From IMG/VR virus record IMGVR_UViG_3300025645_000102, positions 1-52,368 of that record: a stretch of DNA of 52,368 nucleotides; one strand, written 5' to 3'. The first letter of the stretch is position 1; each line of letters begins with the position of its first letter. The notes under the pieces were generated by a model. The model saw only the letters and a list, made by a program, of their open reading frames with translations, was not told the DNA's origin and ran no database searches. Both the position numbers and the translations under genes were made by a program. Positions 30,801 to 40,400 of the stretch are shown piece by piece. Source of the stretch: a virus.

Positions 30801-33602
30801 GAACTTACCATTTGTAGTACTTACAGCACCTGTACCAAACCAAAATGGAAGAGCTGCCGCACCATTTAAAACTACTCTAGGTACTTCTGTACTGGCAGAT
30901 GTTTGTATTGTTCCACCTGTTATGTTTGATCCAGTTATAGTAGAAGCACTTAATGTCCCACTAAATGAACCACTAGCCCCATCTAATGCTCCGCCGAAAC
31001 TGCTGGTACCATCAATAGTTAGCCCTTTAGCAAAAATATTGCCAGCATTGTTACCATAGAACTTACCATTTGTAGTATTTACATTACCTGTACCAAACCA
31101 AAATGGAAGAGCTGCCGTACCATTTAAAACTACTCTAGGTATTTCTGTACTGGCAGATGTTTGTATTGTTCCACCTGTTATGTTTGATCCAGTTATAGTC
31201 GCGGCAGACACAGTATCTGAGAAAGTACCAGAAGAACCTGTAATATCGCCTTTAACTACTAGACCGGCGCTAGTGTATTCCATGTACTGGGCTGCTCCTG
31301 CAGCTCCTAACCTAACAGCTCCTTGAGTTAGCGAGGTTACAACAACATTATTGCTGTTATACATGAATAAGCCTTTAGATGTGCCAGAAGTACCAAGCCT
31401 TATAATATCGTCTCCATCAGCAGTTTGTACCAGATAGCTCGCATCATTCTGAATTAACCAGTCGCCATTTTCATACTCAACGTCACCGTCTATAACTAAT
31501 TTGTCACCATTTTTAGCCCAAAAACCATAGTCTCCCGGCCCCCAAACCTCATCAGCTACTCCTGAATTTTTAGGTAAATTGTGGAGATAACCCATAACGA
31601 CTTTCTCAACATTGGTATCAAAAACACTTATGCGGTTTTTAGTAGAGTTAAGCTCTATTCTAGCACCAGTATCAGCAGATTTTAGTAAAGTTTCGCCTAT
31701 TGACCAGCCTCCGATAGTTCCTGATTCTGCTGATAATGCACCACCAAAAACAAAATCTTCGGTCTCTGTACTGTACTCAAAAGCTACAGAGAAATCTCCA
31801 GGACGCACAAAACGTATTTTATCCCCTATAAAGTCTAAGGTAGATAATGTCCCATCAGAAGAGCCTTTTACTCCTGCAATCCTGCCGTTAACATCTGCTA
31901 CTAAATAAAACTGAGCCTCTAAGTCTCCTACTGCGTCTTCCACAGCTGTTAATGTTAGACTAGATGCTGCATCCCAGCCAGCGTCTCCTGTAATTTCAGC
32001 CCGTAGATCTGTGATGGCTTCCTGCCTAGCACCATTCTCAGCATTAACTCCATTTCTTGCTGCCCATAAAGTAAGACTACTGCCTATTGCATCTGTACTC
32101 TCTCCTGTTATTTCTGCTTGTAGTGTTGTACTTGCGGTTGTTATATCCGCCTCTAGATCGCTAACTGCTTCGTTTAGTGCCGTTACTGTAGCCTTATTAG
32201 TTTCCAGCCCACTTACAGCAGCCGTAAGGGTAATGTCAGAAGTAGCTCTAGCTAAGGTTTCGGTTGCTAGAGTTGAGTCAAGCGCTACTACAAGGGCATT
32301 AACATCTTCAAACTGAGACTGTACCGCTACCTGCGTTGCAGCACTAGCGCTTGCGTTTGTAGATACTGTACTGGAGAGGGTGTCGATACTGCCTTCGGCA
32401 GTGTCTATCCTAGTATTCAATGCTGTGGCTAGATTTGCTCTAGCTTCGGTTTCAGTAGATAGAGCAGTATCTATCCTAGATATACTAGATTCTGTATCAC
32501 CTACTCTAGTACTTAACAACCCTGCTTGTGTTGCTCTAGCAGTACTTTCAGTTACTACAGCTTCATTAACTAAAATAATATCTGCTTCACTAACAGCAAT
32601 ATCGCTTTCATTCTCTGTAAGTCTAGCATTTATTTGTTCGACTTGAGTAGACCTAGCTAGTGTTTCTGTGGCTAGGGCGTCTCGCACATTAATTATATTA
32701 GCCTCTGAGTCGCCTATCCGAGCCCCTACTTCAATAGTTTCAATAGCCCTAGCTTGGGTTTCAGTTAATAATGTTTCTTGGGTAATCCTAATATCTGCAA
32801 AATTTTGTACGTCTTTTGTAATAAAATTTTGCGACCTAGTATTTAAACTTATTAAATCTTCTAGTATTTCGTCTGTAGTATTTAATAATGTAGCTTGCGT
32901 ACGTGTTATGTCAGTAAAATCTACGTTTATATCAATAACGTATTCTAATATTTCGTAATTAGTAAGAAAAGTAGGCTCTTGGGCTTCTACAACACCAGTA
33001 CTAAAAGTTTTAAAACTAAATAACCTAAAGTTATATATACCCGTTTTGATAGGCATACTTAATACTTTGCCTGTAGCTCCAGTAAAAAGCGTAGTCCAAG
33101 GGCCGTCTTCCAGCTCTGCGTCCTGTACTTCTAGTAGTATAGAGCTAACATTAGGTTCTTCTTTTGTGAAGGTAATATCTACTCCTACCACTGATCCGGG
33201 AGAGGTAACAGAACTTGTTCTAACAATAGATTCTATTACCATAGGACTAGCCGTAGTCACTGTGGGTAAATTAGATATATTTAGTAAGCTATTGACGCCT
33301 TGATATTGTGCGTTTAAAAGAAGTTCGTTTGAGCTAACAAACGTATCTACAAAAGCTGAAGATATATCATACTCAGTACCCACAAGTAAATCAACTACTG
33401 TGGTATGGTTGAGGCCGGTGTAGGGGTTTAAAGTTTTAACGGCGTCTTCTGCAAGACCTTCCGTTAACTTAACCCATGTAACCACCCCCGACAGGTCTAA
33501 GTCTTCGGGAGCGTTGTGGACAAGAAGTACGCTATTAAAACCTACTTCTACATCCACTACCATAGCTTTCGGTATGGCATTAGTAAAAACGTTAACTGTC
33601 AT
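27888..33602 (-). CDS. Modular tail fibre / central fibre with J-like and GxF-repeat domains
   Basis: The 1,904-aa protein starts with an Ig/fibronectin-like region, then a long helical section (~220-560) of repeats such as LATETLARATSxxxL, similar to the C-terminal DUF1983-type part of lambda gpJ. From ~620 to 1,650 it is built of recurring modules: GTIGGW-SADTGAR-NRISVFDTN, GGTIQTSAS-PRVVLNG-PFWFGTG, and YAKN-ISGxSTFSG. The last ~160 residues (ILNDTTIEPGDIVF, VVGIFVSA, GEGMLNVCG, IEAGDLITSS, TVAKARQ) resemble an intramolecular chaperone / Peptidase G2-type end domain that can be cleaved from fibres. It follows the tail-tip hub (4-base overlap) and probably extends from it. Confidence 0.75.
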   Translation of the reverse strand: MTVNVFTNAIPKAMVVDVEVGFNSVLLVHNAPEDLDLSGVVTWVKLTEGLAEDAVKTLNPYTGLNHTTVVDLLVGTEYDISSAFVDTFVSSNELLLNAQYQGVNSLLNISNLPTVTTASPMVIESIVRTSSVTSPGSVVGVDITFTKEEPNVSSILLEVQDAELEDGPWTTLFTGATGKVLSMPIKTGIYNFRLFSFKTFSTGVVEAQEPTFLTNYEILEYVIDINVDFTDITRTQATLLNTTDEILEDLISLNTRSQNFITKDVQNFADIRITQETLLTETQARAIETIEVGARIGDSEANIINVRDALATETLARSTQVEQINARLTENESDIAVSEADIILVNEAVVTESTARATQAGLLSTRVGDTESSISRIDTALSTETEARANLATALNTRIDTAEGSIDTLSSTVSTNASASAATQVAVQSQFEDVNALVVALDSTLATETLARATSDITLTAAVSGLETNKATVTALNEAVSDLEADITTASTTLQAEITGESTDAIGSSLTLWAARNGVNAENGARQEAITDLRAEITGDAGWDAASSLTLTAVEDAVGDLEAQFYLVADVNGRIAGVKGSSDGTLSTLDFIGDKIRFVRPGDFSVAFEYSTETEDFVFGGALSAESGTIGGWSIGETLLKSADTGARIELNSTKNRISVFDTNVEKVVMGYLHNLPKNSGVADEVWGPGDYGFWAKNGDKLVIDGDVEYENGDWLIQNDASYLVQTADGDDIIRLGTSGTSKGLFMYNSNNVVVTSLTQGAVRLGAAGAAQYMEYTSAGLVVKGDITGSSGTFSDTVSAATITGSNITGGTIQTSASTEIPRVVLNGTAALPFWFGTGNVNTTNGKFYGNNAGNIFAKGLTIDGTSSFGGALDGASGSFSGTLSASTITGSNITGGTIQTSASTEVPRVVLNGAAALPFWFGTGAVSTTNGKFYGNNAGNIFAKGLTIDGTSSFSGTLSGANITGTTGTFSSRVAVSSTNGYLFDMRTTSYRGFSLWYGLAADSADRTVATTLFGVDHGGTVYAKNMEISGDSTFGGSITSGSTITGANITGGIIQTAGSNLIPRVVLNGVATIPFWFGTGAVETDNAKFYGNSEGSLFAKGLTIDGNSSFTGTVTAASGTIGGWKLDATLLKSADTGARVELNSTKNRISIFDTNVEKVVMGYLQGLPKNPKDDEEPADVQNWTAGDYGFWAAAGDKLVIDGDVEYENGDWLIQNDASYLVQTAAGQDIIRMGTSSGTKGLFMYNSDSVETARMTGSTLKIGTGDTYMEYTSTGLVVKGDITGSSGTFSDNVSGATITGGTITGGTITGGIVQTSASTEIPRVVLNGTAALPFWFGTGNVNTTNGKFYGNNAGNIFAKGLTIDGDSSFSGTLSGANISGTTGTFSSRVAVNSTNGYLIDIRPDSYMGFSLWYGLATHSASQRSVANTLFGVTNAGTVYAKNIQISGTSTFSGALSGATGSFSGTLSASTITGSNITGGIIQTAGSTQIPRVVLNGTAALPFWFGTGNVSTTNGRFYGNSAGNIFAKGLTIDGTSSFSGTLSGADITGTTGTFSSRVAVSSTNSYLFDIRTTSYRGFNLWYGLAADSAQRTIATTLFGVNNAGTVYAKNIQISGTSTFSGALSGASGSFSGTLSGADITGASGAFSGTLSIGNRYNVNTNGDTTYYLGSSAVGASGRLTIGETGFDFRDGTGVSRLNILPTSGRLAIVPINGLPQAISIGGGGGNGAGQGVSAYGTTNAFYSRGGGYGPFTGTHDALILNDTTIEPGDIVFDSSFIASSSVSDTITEIAPTITANTKSVVGIFVSASNTDVGDLPAAMTESLGYEDTHQRAVINSVGEGMLNVCGQGGNIEAGDLITSSNLQGKGMKQADNLVRNYTVAKARQDVTFDSPSEIKQIAVIYMCG
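28660..31250 (-). repeat. Repeated module DNA inside the fibre gene
   Basis: A segment of about 135 bp encoding TEIPRVVLNG...GNIFAKGLTIDG occurs five times, near 29001-29136, 29505-29639, 30279-30412, 30750-30883 and 31008-31140, with a few differences each. Between them, a second module (SSRVAVSSTNGYLFD to YAKNIQISG) recurs three times. The high nucleotide identity implies recent duplication. Confidence 0.85.
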
Positions 33603-36600
33603 ATTAAATTTGTCCCTTCAATTAAATTTGTCCATTCGGAGGTAATAAAAACCCCGCTAGTAGTTGTGCCTTCAAAAGCATTAGTAGCTCTTATTTTTGC
33701 TGATACTGAGCGATAAGCGCCTACATTGCCAGTTATAGTGGCATAGTCTTCTATATTATCTTCCAAGCTATATTCATATTCAGTAAACCCCGTACTAATA
33801 TATTCTTTGCGAAGAAAAACACTACCATTTCCTGTGTATATGCCTATCTCGTACTCTGTAACTGCTGGGTTAATATGAGTGTCCCAAGACATCTGTAACT
33901 CTGTCCCTAGGAAGTATGCGCCGTCATAAGAGTTTGTAGTTTTAAAGTTTTGTACATTACTAAAACTTACCTGGCTAATAGAAGTAAAGCTACCCGAAGC
34001 AGTCGTCCATTTACTAGTTTTTGCAGCACCGGAAATGGTTCTAACCTTGAAAATATAAGGAGTATTAGCAACTAAATTTCCAACCCTAATAAAATGTTTA
34101 TTAACTCCTTGTACCTCTATTACAGTACTGATAGTTACTTCGTAGTCTGGGCTTTCTTGTAGCCAGTCACGAACATCATATCTGAGCACGTTAGCGGTAG
34201 GATCTACGTCCCAGATTAATAACCCGTTAACATCTTCAAAGCTTTCCCCAGTAAGTGAGGGTAACCTAGTAGATGGTAGGGATATAAACTCTAAACCTCT
34301 AGGAGGAAGAACGTTAGGCACTATCGGAGTATTTTCTCCAGAATTATCGTTGCTATCACTTACATCGTATATGGATTCGTCGTAGTCTTCAAGAGTAAGC
34401 TGTACTAAACCGTCTGGCTGCAGCACACAAGTTTTAACTCTAAAGACTTTTTCATCATAATTAAACCTATCGTATGTAAAAGTTATATTAGCATTAGGAT
34501 ACAGATAAGAATACTTATAATACGTTGTAAAAGTAATTTCTCTAGAATACCTAGATTTAGATAACTGTACTTGAGCCCACTCTCTTGCAGTATAATAGTT
34601 AGTAAGGTTGTTAAATACTATGTTACCTTTTTTAGCTATATTGTTATCTGCGGCTAGATACGCCGAGTTAAAAAAGTTTATTTGTGTAGTTCCCCAACCT
34701 TGTGCGGGGTTTACAATAGTAGCTTGAATAGAGTTCCATTTATTTTTACTAGATAGATCTTTTGTCTTTATAGCCCCTATTACCTCGTTTGATAAGATAT
34801 TAGCTATGGGAGCATTATTACTTTCTACAGATAAATGATACTTACCACCTAGTATATTCAGAGTGCCATCAAATTGTTTGAGCATTCCAGATATATTTTT
34901 AGTTACAGTATTATCGGTCTGAACAACCGTGTTAGTTTGCATTTTAGTTTTTTGAGGATCTGGAATCGCATTTGTCATGTCAGGTAGATTTTTCCAACCT
35001 AAGTATCTCCAATACGTGACAAAACTATTTTCATATGTAGTTGTTACCTGGTCTAAAGAATCTGCTACATCTTTAAAAGAACTTGTGTCGATTAAATTGC
35101 TGTCTAAACCCCCACCACTAATTGGATCTGTAATATAATCCAACAACTGCCACACTGGATTCAATGTGTATTGGTTGGGTACTGCAGTTCCTTGGTCGTT
35201 ATATGTGTCTACTAGTTTGCCAGATACTACTGCATCTAAAACAGGAATCTTTGTATCTTCTGTAATATCTACTTTTAACACTGCGTAGCAGGTGTCCGTT
35301 AGGGTAGAAAACTCATCCCAGTAACTACCTACTTGTGCGGGTGAGAGCGGGCCAACAACCGTTGCGTACTTTTCTGCGAGCCACTGGTCTTGTTGTTGAA
35401 AATTCCTAGCAGCGGCTTGAGCTTTTATCTCTGTACAAGCTTCTTGGTCAGATTTTCCGTGAAATATCTTAACCCAGCGCCTACCAGTATCGTTAGTTAT
35501 AGTAAAAGCTTCACCATGTTCAGTACCTGTAGTTCTAAGCCTATCAGGATCTGTCGGTGGTATGAGGTTTATTCGTGGAGGGTAAGTGGCTAACCCTTCC
35601 TCATCAATCCAACCATCAAACTCTCCGTCTAATAATAAGATTTCGTCCTCTGCCATTTGAGACGAATAAGCAGATAAAGTGTCACCGTTTGCTTGATTAC
35701 CTAAACAAACTCTGTTTAGCCCGTCCTGAGAAGAAGAGCATATTATAGGGCCATCGTCTAAATAAAGATTTAATATAGAGTCTATCTCTCCCTCACAAAA
35801 TGCGTATACAACATACAGTGCACTGTTATCTTTTAATACGTCTACAAAGATAGGTATACCTGGAACTTTGCGTACACCGTAAACTTTAGGTAATGCTTTT
35901 GCTGCTAAAGATACCCCCAGTTCCAAAGTATTAAATACCTCTACTTCAGAGGCTATTACTTTAGTTTTAAAACCAAACCAGCTAGTTTTAGTTCTATACC
36001 TAGTCTCCGAGGTAGTGTACTGTGTGATTAAATCGATAGTTTGATTGGCGTGTTGAAATCCTGTGTCAGTTTTATAGCTTTCTTTTTTAGCTCCAGTACT
36101 AGGGATTGAACTTCCGTCTTCAGCCACACTCAAACCTCTGTGTGCGATATCGTCGGTAATTCTGCCGTTTATTAACTCACCGTCTTGAAACTTACCGGCA
36201 CATTCCCAAGTGACTGTAGAAGACCCTGAGATAACGCTTTCCGAAATATTTATATTAGAAATATCTCCTATAAAGTATTGCATAGGCCCTTCTGTTGTTA
36301 CGTCAAAAGGTATAATAGCACCGCTAGCGTCTAAGTAAGCTCTGAGTACTTCAACCTCCCTACCAACATAAGACTCACTATTATTATCTACTAAACCCCT
36401 ATCAAGCTCTACTTGGAACTCTCCTGCTATATCTACAGATAACTTATAGTTAGTTATACCTTGTGTTTGCCTGAGCTGCCCAACTTTAGTTACTTTACCT
36501 GCCTCATATGTATGACCGTCCCAAACTATATCATTAGCATAGTCAGTAACATACATATAAACGGGAGTACCTGCAGTTGCAAGTTCTATTTTTATTAAAT

Positions 36601-36667
36601 TAGCTATTTTAACTTGAGTAGTGTTGGCTAAATAAGTAATAGCGTTTGGGCGTAAGTTTCTGCTCAT
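33599..36667 (-). CDS. Tail-tip hub: lambda L-like N-terminus joined to a J-like hub with FN3 domains
   Basis: The 1,022-aa protein opens with a segment (LIKIELATAGTPVYMYVTDY, then WDGHTYEAG) typical of lambda gpL / DUF2163-like tail-tip proteins. The middle region (~200-760), with SGGGLDSN, VTKNISGMLKQFDGTLNILGG and ending in VQLTLEDYDESIYD, looks like the hub of lambda gpJ. Residues ~780-1010 hold two or three fibronectin type III domains. It should form the trimeric tip closing the tail tube and carry the fibre encoded next. The last ten residues repeat themselves (TNLIEGTNLI) through a 13-bp direct repeat. Start and stop overlap neighbours by 4 bases. Confidence 0.8.
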   Translation of the reverse strand: MSRNLRPNAITYLANTTQVKIANLIKIELATAGTPVYMYVTDYANDIVWDGHTYEAGKVTKVGQLRQTQGITNYKLSVDIAGEFQVELDRGLVDNNSESYVGREVEVLRAYLDASGAIIPFDVTTEGPMQYFIGDISNINISESVISGSSTVTWECAGKFQDGELINGRITDDIAHRGLSVAEDGSSIPSTGAKKESYKTDTGFQHANQTIDLITQYTTSETRYRTKTSWFGFKTKVIASEVEVFNTLELGVSLAAKALPKVYGVRKVPGIPIFVDVLKDNSALYVVYAFCEGEIDSILNLYLDDGPIICSSSQDGLNRVCLGNQANGDTLSAYSSQMAEDEILLLDGEFDGWIDEEGLATYPPRINLIPPTDPDRLRTTGTEHGEAFTITNDTGRRWVKIFHGKSDQEACTEIKAQAAARNFQQQDQWLAEKYATVVGPLSPAQVGSYWDEFSTLTDTCYAVLKVDITEDTKIPVLDAVVSGKLVDTYNDQGTAVPNQYTLNPVWQLLDYITDPISGGGLDSNLIDTSSFKDVADSLDQVTTTYENSFVTYWRYLGWKNLPDMTNAIPDPQKTKMQTNTVVQTDNTVTKNISGMLKQFDGTLNILGGKYHLSVESNNAPIANILSNEVIGAIKTKDLSSKNKWNSIQATIVNPAQGWGTTQINFFNSAYLAADNNIAKKGNIVFNNLTNYYTAREWAQVQLSKSRYSREITFTTYYKYSYLYPNANITFTYDRFNYDEKVFRVKTCVLQPDGLVQLTLEDYDESIYDVSDSNDNSGENTPIVPNVLPPRGLEFISLPSTRLPSLTGESFEDVNGLLIWDVDPTANVLRYDVRDWLQESPDYEVTISTVIEVQGVNKHFIRVGNLVANTPYIFKVRTISGAAKTSKWTTASGSFTSISQVSFSNVQNFKTTNSYDGAYFLGTELQMSWDTHINPAVTEYEIGIYTGNGSVFLRKEYISTGFTEYEYSLEDNIEDYATITGNVGAYRSVSAKIRATNAFEGTTTSGVFITSEWTNLIEGTNLI

Positions 36668-37314
36668 AGTATATTTTCTCTTAAAGATAGGCTAAAAGAT
36701 GAGTACAACCCAGAACTATTAAGTTTAAGGGCTGGAATTGCCGCAGTAGATCGTACTTTAAATAATATATCATTCATTTGTAAGAAGCTTAAACCTATTA
36801 GCTCAGGGTTTATTACATCACAGTTTAATGATACAATTAATTTGGTTCCCACCTGCTGAACTTTAGTTACAAAATATATTTTTTTACTGATACTGAGTTT
36901 TAACATGTCACCAGCAGTTATATCATTGGTACCGCTCATGCTGCTCCAATCTGTAATCTCTATAATATTAGAGGCATCCCCCATATCTATTCTGTATTGT
37001 GCGTTATACCCAACCCAAGCACCTGTCTGTGGTTGAGTATGTTGTGGTATTGAAACATAAAAATCAGAATAAACACCTTGTAAAGAATATAAAAAAGGTT
37101 GTAATGATCTGGCTTGCTCTATGTCTAGGTCTGGGTATGTAATTGATATATTCCAATAACTACCTCCAGGGTAGCGCACGGATACAGTAGCGCCACTATT
37201 TAAAGAATGTACCATGCCAGGGTCTACTGGTGCTAAATCTACGGATATAAAACCCGGCCCTGCTGGTGTTGTTGTTGGGTCAGGTAGCCTGCCCAGAGTT
37301 GAATCGTATGCCAT
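36664..37314 (-). CDS. Distal tail protein / tail-tip attachment protein
   Basis: The 216-aa protein has a beta-rich sequence with SLNSGATVSVRYPGGSYWNISITYPDL and LQPFLYSLQGVYSDFYVSIP, resembling the tube-like domain of distal tail (Dit or lambda gpM-like) proteins that join the tail tube to the hub. Position between tape measure and hub is exactly that expected. It has its own promoter (37337-37365) just after the tape measure terminator, so it opens a separate tail-tip/fibre transcript. Ribosome binding site: TGGAGG. Confidence 0.7.
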   Translation of the reverse strand: MAYDSTLGRLPDPTTTPAGPGFISVDLAPVDPGMVHSLNSGATVSVRYPGGSYWNISITYPDLDIEQARSLQPFLYSLQGVYSDFYVSIPQHTQPQTGAWVGYNAQYRIDMGDASNIIEITDWSSMSGTNDITAGDMLKLSISKKIYFVTKVQQVGTKLIVSLNCDVINPELIGLSFLQMNDILFKVRSTAAIPALKLNSSGLYSSFSLSLRENIL

Positions 37315-37336
37315 TAAGTGTCCTCCATTTAGATAT

Positions 37337-37365
37337 ATTATATCCTACTATCGTAGAACTTACAA
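37337..37365 (-). promoter_or_regulatory. Promoter for the tail-tip and fibre operon
   Basis: On the minus strand, TTGTAA (37365-37360) and TATAAT (37342-37337) are separated by 17 bp, 23 bases upstream of the ATG at 37314. It would drive the distal tail, hub, fibre and DUF4376-like genes. Confidence 0.75.
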
Positions 37366-37386
37366 TATAAATTTTTTATTTCCCAC

Positions 37387-37414
37387 AAAAAAAGAGCCCG
37401 AAAGCTCTTTTTTT
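37387..37414 (-). terminator. Terminator after the tape measure gene
   Basis: AAAGAGC (37391-37397) and GCTCTTT (37404-37410) form a stem around CCGAAA with A/T runs on both sides; on the minus strand it ends in seven T and lies directly after the tape measure stop at 37416. Confidence 0.9.
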
Positions 37415-37415
37415 A

Positions 37416-40400
37416 TTATGCTAGGCTATCTAATGTCAGATTCCTAGCTCTTAGTTCTGTTTCTAGAGAGTTATATAGTTCTACACTGAATCTAGACGTT
37501 ACCGCCTCAAATCCTGCAGAGTCCATAGCTTCTACGTTGAACACAGGGCTAAACACAATACCCTTTCCCCCAGATTTAGCAGATCCAGCAGGAGAAACAT
37601 TAACTGGAACTAAAGGAGTAATTTCTTCCGCCCCTCTTTCTCCTACAATGATACTAGCACCAGCACCAGAGGTACCGCCACCAGCCCTACCTGGGATTCT
37701 GAAGTTGTTAGCAGTGCCCTGACCTTGTCCGCCGTTGATGAATGATAGCTCGCCCGCGTTAGCGTTCCTACTTACATCTACATCGTTTCTGCGGCTTCCG
37801 CCCTCGATCTTCATGTTACTGCCACCGCTAGCACCAGAATCTAAGTTAGATATCTGACCATTAGCAGCTTTATTTATGGCAGCTATTTGTAAAATGCCCA
37901 TACCTGCCATCATAGCAGCGGCTGGTATGCCTGCGATAAACCCTAGTTCCGCAAAAGATTTTGCTATAGCTGTAGCAGTAGATATAACTACTGATGCTTT
38001 TTGCGCTTTAGCTTGCTCTTTAATCTTTTTCTTTTCTAAAGATTTAATCTTAGCTAGGCTTTCTGCACTCTTACCATCGCGTTTCTTTTCTGCGGCTATC
38101 TCTTGGTCTATTCCAGCTACCCTAGCATCTGAAGATGCTTGGTATACTGAACCTATCCCGTCAGCAACTCCTTGCGCAAAACCTTGGAAGGCTTCCATGT
38201 TACCACTCAAAAATTCAGTAAATCCAGAGAAACTTTCTATTCCGTTTTCAGCGGCTAGTGCGAAAACGTCAGAAAACGTTCCTGCTAAGCCCAGTGATGC
38301 GCTTTGTAGATCCGTAATTCCGTCTAATGCTGCCATAGATGAAAATGTTGAAGAAGCATCTTTAAATGGTGCTGCTGCTTCTGCCCTGTCTTGGGTTCCT
38401 TCTTGTACCTGTAACAGCGCTAGAGCTTTACTTTTCTCTATCCCTTCCGCCATCGCCATTATTTCTGCTCTTCTAAGTTCTAAGAGTTTTTGTGCGATTT
38501 CTACTCGTTTTTGTTCTGATCCCGCCAATTGAAGATCAAGCTCAAGTCTGGCTTTATCAGGCAAGCTTGCAGTTACTTTATCTAATGCAGGAGCTCTAGC
38601 TTTGTCTGCGTTTAGTTTTTTCTGTTCTACATTAAGTAAACTAATTGCTAACTGTTTTTCTAAGCCGTCCTTTCCTGCCAAAACTTGTAGTCTTTTAAGG
38701 TTTAGAATCCTCTGTTCAATCTGTGCCCTTTCTACCTCACTTTGTACTGTGCCCAAACTTGCAGTTAAATTTGCAGTTTCTACAGCTCTTTTGTTTGATT
38801 TTCTTTGCGACTCTTCAGTTGCTAGTTGAATATCATACTTTAAATTAAGTAATCCTATCTGATGCTGTAGTGCTGTAATTTCTTTTTTAGCTAAATCAGT
38901 AGCAGCTAGTTGAATATTCAGGCTATCTAATTGAATTTTAATAGAACCAGACTCATATGTGTTCTTTTCGGCCTGCAAAGCTAATAGTGAAGAAGTATTA
39001 TAGTTATTATTTTCTATGTTTTTTAGGAGAGTTTCGTCTACTTTAAGCTGAGCTAGTTTAGCTTCTAATACTTCTAACTCTATTGCCCGTTTATCACTAG
39101 TTTCTTTGGATATTATCTTACCAAGTTTTATTTCTTTATTTTGCAGATCTGTTCTGAGTTTTATAGTTCTTTCTAAATCTGCGACCGCTTCCCCTTTTTC
39201 ACCAGTGCTTATGCTTATTAGTTTATCTTCTGTTGGTAGTCTAGCATACGATGCGGCTAGTTCGAGTGTTGCATCCCTTACTTTACCAATACCATCAAGG
39301 TTTACGTCAGTCCCAAAAGACTTTTGAAACTCTGCAAATCTTTCGGCTTGCTGTATGGTAGCCTCGTCAATTAAAGCACCTTCTACAACAATTGTGGGCA
39401 TGTTAGTAAGCTCACTTATGGTGTCTAGCATTTCTGCTAAAGGCCCAGTTGCTTTTTGTCCTGCAAGGCCTAGTCCCTCGACTTTTGCCATACCCTCGTC
39501 TAGTGCTTTAATGTAAGCTATAAAGTTAGTGCCCGTATTTTCATCAATAGGCTGCGTAATCTCTCTACCAGCTAGGAGTGATAACTGCGCGACCCTCTCT
39601 TTTTGAAGAGCTACAATCTCTTTATTTATTACAACCTGAGTTTGTAATTCGTTGTTATACCTAGCGGTATCGGAGTAACCTGCTCTCAACCGTACATTAG
39701 CTTCTTGGAGACCCTCATTGAAAAAACCAAAACCTGCCATCCCAGCAAACTCAGTAGCTACATTAGCCACAGATATTGCTAAATTTTCTGCTGTCCCCCC
39801 CATGCTTGTAGATAAACTAAGTGCTTCTGTTTTTGAGGCTTTTAGCTGTTCTTTTAAATCTTCTATCTTACCTGAAAGAGCCCCAGTAGCGGTCACAGCA
39901 GCCCCAATATTATCAGCAGATAATGCTTTTGAGAAAATTTCAGCACTAGTACTAGCTTCTTTAGATATGGCTTCCTGGTCTCCTAAAACTCCCATATAAT
40001 CTATTATTTCACTTAACAAAGCCGCCGTAGGTTCTAGTCCTTTAGAGATAAAAACCAAAAGCTCGGTTGTTGCATCCTGCGCATTCACCCCTAAAGTTTC
40101 CCAAGCTGTGGCCCCCGCTGTAATACCAGAAAATTTCTCGTCTAGCTGACCCTGTACTTCATTGGTTAACGCTAGTTGTCTTTCGTAATTAGTTAATTCG
40201 TCTACTGTTTTTCCAACTTCTGCCGCATATTTTTGGAATGCAGGAGTAAGTCTTGTAACAATACCTAATTCATCAAATAGTTCTATTTCTTGTTTTGATA
40301 TACCCCGAAGCACTCTGTCCATGGAGTCTGTAAAATCCCTACCCAAAGCGATAGAGGCTTTTCTAGTAGAAGCTGTTAATTTATCTAGCTGATCTGTGGT

